The notes under the pieces were generated by a model that did no database searches, had not been told where the DNA came from, and saw only the letters and a list, made by a program, of their open reading frames with translations. DNA of 64,000 nucleotides from Chitinophagales bacterium (GTDB lineage Bacteria; Bacteroidota; Bacteroidia; Chitinophagales; LD1), in the NCBI GenBank assembly GCA_016787045.1, contig JAEUVA010000025.1:116946-180945 (forward strand), in the 5' to 3' direction. Positions 58,997-64,000 of this stretch are shown in pieces. How positions within the stretch are numbered: the first letter of the stretch is position 1; each line of letters begins with the position of its first letter. A program made the position numbers and the translations under genes.

Positions 58997-60265
58997 CTAA
59001 TTGTCAGTAATGTCGCGTCCTAAGAAAGTAGTGATGCAGCGGAATCCTACGTAAGACTTAGCTGAGTCGGCATATTCCCAATGACGAGAGCCGGTCTCAA
59101 TGTAAAAACCGATGTCTTTCCAAGAGCCCCCGCGTATTACTTTACGCTTCATAGACTCTGGCTCATTTTTCTCAGCATCATAACGGATATCTGGGTTCAA
59201 ATCATGTATAAATGAGTAAGAGTTTTCAAAAAAAGCCGATGAAGTCCACTCCGCTACGTTGCCTGCCATGCAGTACAAGCCGTAATCGTTTGGCCAATAA
59301 GCGTCTGCACGAACAGTGTAGAAGCCGCCATCTTCGGGGTAATTACCGCGACCAGGTTTGAAGTTAGCCAAGATACATCCTTTGGAGTTGCGCACATAAG
59401 GACCGCCCCATGGGTATGGTGCCATTTTTTTGCCTCCACGAGCTGCGTACTCCCACTCATGCTCGGTTGGTAAGCGGAAGATATCCATCAATGGCTCTCC
59501 GCGAGGTGTGCGGTAATCTTTCCAAAGTTGGGTTCTCCAATACGAGAAAGCAGTTGCCTGATGCCAAGTAACACCCACAGCAGGGTAATCGTCAAATGCC
59601 GGATGGTGGAAATAGTTACGAGTCATTGGCTCGTTATATGAATACGAGAAGTCGCGAACCCATACCAAAGTATCAGGATATACATCGCATGATTCCTTAT
59701 GAATAAAACTAGTCCTTGCTTTACCGCGATTTTTAGTCAATGAAGCCGCTTTGTAATCAAACCACTCGTAGTCATATTTCAATTTACGAAGGTCTAACTC
59801 TTTTTGCCCCCAAACCCGCTCGTCTTTAGGAAGATAAATTTCATCCAAAGCACTGGCATCATCACCCTTACCTTTAGCGCCCCATTCAATGTTTTTCTTC
59901 CAGTCAATTTGCTCGCCATCGTCATTGGTTTCTACATGCCCCAAAATTTTGTGCGCTACAGAATCGCGTACATAGTTAATGAACTGACGGTATTCGTTAT
60001 TGGTAATCTCGGTATCGTCCATGTAGAAACCTACAATTGATACTTGTTTAGACCGTGCCTGATAAGAATAGTTGACATCTTGATCGCTGGGCCCGATGTG
60101 AAGCACGCCCGATGGAATGAACACCATGCCATAAGGCGTGATTGGATTCCATTTTGGACGGTCAAGTTCACCCAACAGTTGACCATTGTAACCACCTTTA
60201 CAGCCCGCAACGAATACTAACGCAATGATTGCTGCTTTGCTGAAAAGACCTTGTAAGTTTTTCAT
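58997..60265 (-). CDS. gldK: Type IX secretion lipoprotein GldK (PorK)
   Basis: 422-residue outer-membrane lipoprotein with lipidation Cys22 (signal ending VFVAGC) and a formylglycine-generating-enzyme-like (SUMF1) fold: PTEHEWEYAARGG near 266, YPWGGPYVR, GNVAEWTSSAFFEN and a GSWKDIGFYIETGSRHW end. The fold is catalytically inactive in GldK proteins. It forms the ring together with GldN. Promoter elements lie upstream at 60311-60339. Confidence 0.95.
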   Translation of the reverse strand: MKNLQGLFSKAAIIALVFVAGCKGGYNGQLLGELDRPKWNPITPYGMVFIPSGVLHIGPSDQDVNYSYQARSKQVSIVGFYMDDTEITNNEYRQFINYVRDSVAHKILGHVETNDDGEQIDWKKNIEWGAKGKGDDASALDEIYLPKDERVWGQKELDLRKLKYDYEWFDYKAASLTKNRGKARTSFIHKESCDVYPDTLVWVRDFSYSYNEPMTRNYFHHPAFDDYPAVGVTWHQATAFSYWRTQLWKDYRTPRGEPLMDIFRLPTEHEWEYAARGGKKMAPYPWGGPYVRNSKGCILANFKPGRGNYPEDGGFYTVRADAYWPNDYGLYCMAGNVAEWTSSAFFENSYSFIHDLNPDIRYDAEKNEPESMKRKVIRGGSWKDIGFYIETGSRHWEYADSAKSYVGFRCITTFLGRDITDN

Positions 60266-60310
60266 GTGTGTTGTTTTGATAGTTGTTCCCCTTTAGTTTT
60301 TCGGAAGGCG

Positions 60311-60339
60311 TAAATATAAACAGTTTTCGTATTCGCAAA
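60311..60339 (-). promoter_or_regulatory. Probable gldKLMN promoter
   Basis: On the - strand, TTTG (revcomp of 60336-60339), 17 nt, then TATATTTA (revcomp of 60311-60318), one mismatch from TAnnTTTG. It lies in the 149-bp space between the porP/sprF-like gene and gldK. Confidence 0.5.
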
Positions 60340-60414
60340 AAAATCTAAAAAAAAGTTTTCTCCCCAATTGTTAAGTACGTATTATTTGTGTCTTAGTTTC
60401 ATTTAGCGCTTATC

Positions 60415-61383
60415 CTATAAGTTAAATCTCGGATGGTGAAAAAAGTAACCGCGCACTTCTTTCTTTTTTAGTGGGTAACTATAGCTTAAACTGATTTCAT
60501 GTGACCCAGTATTGAATTTGGTGAGGTATGAAACATTGGCATCGTAAGAATACACCAACTGTAACCCTTTGTATCTAAAACCAAAAATGAGTGCTAACGC
60601 GTCCACAGTTTTTTTATTATATCCTCTAAACGAAATTCCCCCAACAATAGTATTGATAGCTAAAAAATTAACACTTAATTCGGTTTGTACATTTACAAAA
60701 TTGGTTTTGATAAGTGCAGCAGGGCTTATTGTAATTTTAGGATTAATGATAAAATGATAGCCGCCTGTAAAAAAAGAGGTGCGATTGAAAATCAGCTTTG
60801 ATTTGCCTGAGGGGGTGCCTACGTTTGCATTGGTCAATACGATATGACTCAAAGCTGCACCGGCAAAATATTTTTCACTATTAAAATAGATACCTGCTGA
60901 AAAATCGGGCGCAATGCCTTGCTGCAAGTTGTTGGGCAAAAAGTTGTCGTTATGATTTACGCTACCGGTGTATATGCCATCGGGCGCACGGAGTTGTGAA
61001 CCATCAATAGAGGTTTGTACAATACCTCCACTGATGCCTACAGCCATGTTTCCCCATTTGAATTTTTTGCGGTAGTTGTATTGTGCGTTTACATAAGTGG
61101 AGCGCTGAAATCCAATCAAGTCATTAACCACAGTTAACCCAACCCCTGATGAAACTGCGTAAAGTGGCATGTTGAAATTAAAGGCCTGCGAAGCGATTGC
61201 CTTAGCGGCTAAGGAGACATATTGGCTGCGGTGTAAAAGATGAAACTCAGCAGCATCGTTACTACCGGAATATGCCGGATTTACCAAATAGCGGTGATAC
61301 ATGTACTGCGTAAACTGTGGCTCTGTTTGCGCGTACACCACTATATGCATAACTATAAAAACAAATACAAGTATCCTATTCAT
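60415..61383 (-). CDS. PorP/SprF family type IX secretion outer-membrane protein
   Basis: 322-residue outer-membrane protein with a signal peptide (about 1-18) and the family start EPQFTQYMYHRYLVNPAYSGS (about 21-41). The rest is beta-barrel-like with alternating hydrophobic residues. PorP/SprF proteins anchor or recruit T9SS components and some cargo. The order porP-gldK-L-M-N equals that of the porPKLMN operon of Porphyromonas. The 149-bp gap to gldK may hold a separate promoter. Confidence 0.92.
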   Translation of the reverse strand: MNRILVFVFIVMHIVVYAQTEPQFTQYMYHRYLVNPAYSGSNDAAEFHLLHRSQYVSLAAKAIASQAFNFNMPLYAVSSGVGLTVVNDLIGFQRSTYVNAQYNYRKKFKWGNMAVGISGGIVQTSIDGSQLRAPDGIYTGSVNHNDNFLPNNLQQGIAPDFSAGIYFNSEKYFAGAALSHIVLTNANVGTPSGKSKLIFNRTSFFTGGYHFIINPKITISPAALIKTNFVNVQTELSVNFLAINTIVGGISFRGYNKKTVDALALIFGFRYKGLQLVYSYDANVSYLTKFNTGSHEISLSYSYPLKKKEVRGYFFHHPRFNL

Positions 61384-61496
61384 TGAGAATGAAGAAATGA
61401 AAGTAATGTAATGCTGCTCAAAAACAACACCTGTTGGCTATTGTTAATCCGGTTTGTGCATAATTGCATCTACACATCCGTTATATTGCGCACCTC

Positions 61497-62300
61497 ATGA
61501 CAATGTTTAAAAAGATTTGGACAGCGTGGTGTTTACTCAGTTTTATCGTATTGGCATCGCTCTTTTACTTCATTGAGTTTTTTCTTATCGCGTTTGGAAA
61601 ATCCACCTACCGTCTTGCGCACCGTTTTCCGGCATTTAGTACTCGGGTACTATTGCGTACCTGGGGAATAAGAGTATTGGAGCACAACAAGTCGCTCCTT
61701 CAAAATTTGCCTCCATGTGTAATTCTACTCAACCACCGGTGTGATTTAGATGCGCTTATTGCCACCGGCTACATGCCCGGCATTTACAAATTCATAGGTA
61801 AAAAGGATTTAGAGAAGTATCCGTTTATCGGCATGTTGGTGCGTATGCTGTACATCACGGTGGATAGAGCGGATACAAACTCCAAACAGCAAAGTTTACG
61901 TAATATGAAAACCCAGGCAGCAACTGGCGCAAACATTGTCGTTTTTCCTGAGGGATGGTCCAACTTTAGCAACGAATTTTTACTACCGTTACAACGCGGA
62001 GCGTTTAAAGTAGCTATTGACCAACAAATGCCCATAGTGGTGGCCACGCTGATTGGCACACACGAACTGTTCCCTAAGCCAAAAATTGAGGTGCGCCCCG
62101 GTACAGCTCATTTATTTTGGGAAACAAAAATCTCCACAGTAGGCATGAACTTTGAGACACACGGAGAAAAGTTAAAAGAACAAGTGCGGGAGATATGGTT
62201 AAAGCGCCTCACAGAAAATTACCCGAATGGGTACATCTATCCTAAAGACCAGTTTAATTTTGATGAATGGAAACAAAAACAGTTAAAAAAAATAATATGA
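61497..62300 (+). CDS. 1-acyl-sn-glycerol-3-phosphate acyltransferase-like (PlsC family)
   Basis: 267-residue membrane-associated acyltransferase. One or two hydrophobic segments near residues 8-33; the catalytic HX4D motif in NHRCDLD (His80, Asp85) and the FPEG motif at 150-153. Subfamily is nearer to AGPAT3-5-like or ExbB-type acyltransferases than to E. coli PlsC; substrate is probably a lysophospholipid or lysophosphatidate. Start may also be the ATG at 61503. It ends with an ATGA overlap to the next gene, so both are coupled. Confidence 0.87.
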   Translation: MTMFKKIWTAWCLLSFIVLASLFYFIEFFLIAFGKSTYRLAHRFPAFSTRVLLRTWGIRVLEHNKSLLQNLPPCVILLNHRCDLDALIATGYMPGIYKFIGKKDLEKYPFIGMLVRMLYITVDRADTNSKQQSLRNMKTQAATGANIVVFPEGWSNFSNEFLLPLQRGAFKVAIDQQMPIVVATLIGTHELFPKPKIEVRPGTAHLFWETKISTVGMNFETHGEKLKEQVREIWLKRLTENYPNGYIYPKDQFNFDEWKQKQLKKII

Positions 62301-62836
62301 CCTTTGAGGAGCTTAATAGGAATTTGAAAGAAAATACTTCCCTCTTTTACAAGAGTTTCGGTCTTGTAGATGAAGCCACACAGAACAAAAAACCGGATAT
62401 TAACATTTGGAGTATAGCTCAAAATATAGAACACCTCACAGCCACCAATCAGAGTTATTATCCGATTTTTGAAAAATTGAAAAATGGAGATTACTCCGCT
62501 CCATTCATTGCCAGAGTGGGATTTATTGTAACGCTAATAGAAAAACTGATTTTAGGGTCTGTAGAGCCGGAGCGCAAGCAACGCATAAAAACTTTTCAGG
62601 TCTGGGAGCCATCGGCATCTTACATTAAAGAACCGTTGGAACAGTTTGCCCAAAGCCAGCAGCTGCTGGCAGATTATGTCCACAGCAATTGGTCCCTTTT
62701 TGAAAAAGGGACCGTCATCTCCTCCCCTGCTAACAAGTATGTAGTATACAGGTTGCCGGTGCTGCTTCAAATCATCACACAACACCAGTTAAGGCATTTG
62801 AATCAGGCAAAAGAGATATTGCAGTTGGTTAAATGA
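62297..62836 (+). CDS. DinB superfamily protein
   Basis: 179-residue four-helix-bundle protein of the DinB/YfiT-like superfamily. A histidine at residue 46 (IEHL) and two more near the C-terminus (TQHQLRHL) form the typical metal triad. Relatives act as metal-dependent thiol transferases or have unknown roles. The start at 62297 makes an ATGA overlap with the acyltransferase stop codon; a longer start at 62267 is possible. A perfect 23-bp palindrome lies inside the coding region (62691-62713). Confidence 0.82.
   Translation: MTFEELNRNLKENTSLFYKSFGLVDEATQNKKPDINIWSIAQNIEHLTATNQSYYPIFEKLKNGDYSAPFIARVGFIVTLIEKLILGSVEPERKQRIKTFQVWEPSASYIKEPLEQFAQSQQLLADYVHSNWSLFEKGTVISSPANKYVVYRLPVLLQIITQHQLRHLNQAKEILQLVK
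62691..62713. repeat. Perfect palindrome inside the DinB-like gene
   Basis: GGTCCCTTTTT and AAAAAGGGACC flank a single G, giving an 11-bp stem in the coding sequence. It may be chance, or an RNA hairpin that slows translation or transcription within the gene. Confidence 0.55.
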
Positions 62837-62934
62837 TTTACAAAATTACTGATTGAGTATTTACAGATTCACAACTAATGCAACTTTAGAAATCAGTTCA
62901 TCACTTTCACACACAAAAGCTATGGTGCAACCTA

Positions 62935-63861
62935 ATGACCACATCTAAAAAAAAATACCTAATCGTCATTTGCGGACCAACTGCCGTAGGGAAAACCGCA
63001 TTGAGCATACAGGTGGCTAAACTCTTCAACGCTGAAATCATATCTGCCGATTCGCGGCAGTTTTACAGAGAAATGAACATTGGCACTGCCAAACCCAGCG
63101 ACCAGCAATTAGCAGAAGTACCGCATCATTTTATCAATAACCTGAGCATACACACCAAACACTACAGTGCCAGTAAGTATGAGCATGAAGTATTAGATTT
63201 TTTAAACACCTATTACCAGCAAAAAAATATTGCGGTAATGGTGGGTGGCTCCGGTTTGTTTATCAATGCCGTGTGCAGTGGGTTTGATAATTTCTACAAA
63301 GCAGACGATAACCAGCTTTGGGTAGCCCGTAAATTTTTGAATGAAAAAAATCTGGATTGGTTGAAGCAAGAGTTAGCCCGGCTTGACCCCGAATACTATG
63401 CCGAAGTGGACACCAAAAACCCGGTACGGTTAAAAAGGGCGTTAGAAATTATTTATACATCGGGCAAAAAATACTCCGAACAGCGGATTGGTAAAAAAGC
63501 CGAGCGGCCTTTTGAGGTGATTAAAATTGGTTTATCGCTACCCCGAGAAATTCTCTACGAAAGAATAAATCAACGAGTAGATGATATGATTGCCAGTGGA
63601 CTGATAGATGAAGCCCGTCAACTATACCTGCATCGCAAACTTCCGGCATTAGATACCGTGGGCTACAGCGAGTTGTTTGATTTTTTTGAAGATAAAATTT
63701 CGCTTGAAGATGCCATTGCGCTCATCAAACAAAACACCCGTAACTATGCCAAACGGCAAATGACCTGGTTTAAAAAAGATACAGGAATAAAATGGTTTCA
63801 GCCGGGTGATGTCGATGCGCTATTGAACGACCTGCTAACAATTTTGAATATTAATCACTAA
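62935..63861 (+). CDS. miaA: tRNA dimethylallyltransferase
   Basis: 308-residue enzyme that adds a dimethylallyl group to A37 of tRNAs reading codons that start with U. Seen: P-loop GPTAVGKT (14-21), SADSRQFYREMNIGTAKP, VPHHFINNLSI, MVGGSGLFINAV and RQMTWFKKD near the end. Complete and of normal length. MiaB is not in the window. 98 bp separate it from the DinB-like gene. Confidence 0.96.
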   Translation: MTTSKKKYLIVICGPTAVGKTALSIQVAKLFNAEIISADSRQFYREMNIGTAKPSDQQLAEVPHHFINNLSIHTKHYSASKYEHEVLDFLNTYYQQKNIAVMVGGSGLFINAVCSGFDNFYKADDNQLWVARKFLNEKNLDWLKQELARLDPEYYAEVDTKNPVRLKRALEIIYTSGKKYSEQRIGKKAERPFEVIKIGLSLPREILYERINQRVDDMIASGLIDEARQLYLHRKLPALDTVGYSELFDFFEDKISLEDAIALIKQNTRNYAKRQMTWFKKDTGIKWFQPGDVDALLNDLLTILNINH

Positions 63862-63892
63862 TTGAAGCAGGCGTTTAACTACCCCTTCAACT

Positions 63893-63953
63893 TTTACCAC
63901 ATAGGCACATAGTTCACAATAGTCCTATGTTTTCTATGTGCCTATGTGGTAAA
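63893..63953. repeat. 20-bp perfect inverted repeat with CACATAG units
   Basis: The left arm (63893-63912) begins TTTACCACATAGG and the right arm (63934-63953) is its exact complement; the loop is 21 nt. Each arm contains the heptamer CACATAG twice (separated by one G) or its complement. It lies just after miaA. It may act as terminator or be a member of a dispersed repeat family; the TTTCTATGTG word also occurs in the ftsQ-ftsA repeat. Confidence 0.7.
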
Positions 63954-64000
63954 CAATTGGAAGATGTGGTGCAACAGTCACAAAAAAAACTGCGATATGT

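Noticed and set aside
1..64000. CRISPR arrays, rRNA operons, prophage, toxin-antitoxin or restriction genes
   Set aside because: No regularly spaced repeats, rRNA-like sequence or matching proteins were seen on either strand.

Overview
The window looks like a chromosomal piece of a Bacteroidota bacterium. It carries a porP-gldKLMN type IX secretion cluster and a secreted protein with a type IX C-terminal sorting domain. Promoters fit the Bacteroidota TTTG / TAnnTTTG pattern, Shine-Dalgarno sequences are largely absent, and there are families such as DUF6913 and DUF4468. MurE has a DNPR motif and dapA is present, so the wall is probably of the meso-diaminopimelate type. I see no transposase, integrase, phage gene, CRISPR array or rRNA. 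One tRNA (Glu, TTC) is present. I could not run any search, so family calls rest on motifs, length and context.

Layout. 0-7.3 kb: housekeeping genes (SDR, phosphohexomutase, pcm, OmpA-like protein, smpB, a hotdog thioesterase, an Nramp transporter fused to a universal stress domain, an SGNH hydrolase). 7.3-17.8 kb: a sulfur island, all on the + strand. It holds a CstB-like persulfide dioxygenase-rhodanese, a TauE/SafE permease, three tandem rhodaneses, an HMA protein, a tandem universal stress protein, a split YeeE/YedE transporter, a TsdA-like diheme cytochrome, a SoxB-like Tat-exported metallohydrolase, an outer-membrane porin and a Crp/Fnr regulator. The two transcription units begin with the same 18-bp dyad element (7281 and 9643), placed as for a class II activator. 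17.8-22.9 kb: a DtxR/MntR-type regulator, a dienoyl-CoA-reductase-like SDR, a CoA-binding protein, two tandem small paralogues, the E2 of pyruvate dehydrogenase, a second TauE/SafE and an orphan acyl carrier protein.

22.9-39.1 kb: a complete leftward dcw cluster, mraZ-rsmH-ftsL-ftsI-murD-mraY-murE-ftsW-murG-murC-ftsQ-ftsA-ftsZ, with murD and murE exchanged compared with the usual order. The 331-bp mraZ/accA divergent region (39068-39398) holds phased MraZ-like boxes in both directions and a cluster of DnaA-box-like 9-mers. 39.4-51.1 kb: accA, DUF6913, dapA, a MORN-repeat protein with a zinc-ribbon/coiled-coil membrane protein, a receiver-PAS-histidine kinase, an NhaD-like antiporter, a type IX cargo protein, YceI and a CCA-adding-type nucleotidyltransferase. 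51.1-55.6 kb: tRNA-Glu, a phosphodiesterase, DUF4468, a cytochrome c lipoprotein, anmK, an exonuclease and comF. 55.6-61.4 kb: gldN, gldM, gldL, gldK and porP/sprF, leftward. 61.5-64 kb: an acyltransferase, a DinB-like protein, miaA and a terminal 20-bp inverted repeat.

The sulfur island is the best candidate for an incompletely described system. It combines persulfide oxidation, thiosulfate import, thiosulfate dehydrogenase-like and SoxB-like proteins and a dedicated regulator, with no SoxXA or SoxYZ in the window.
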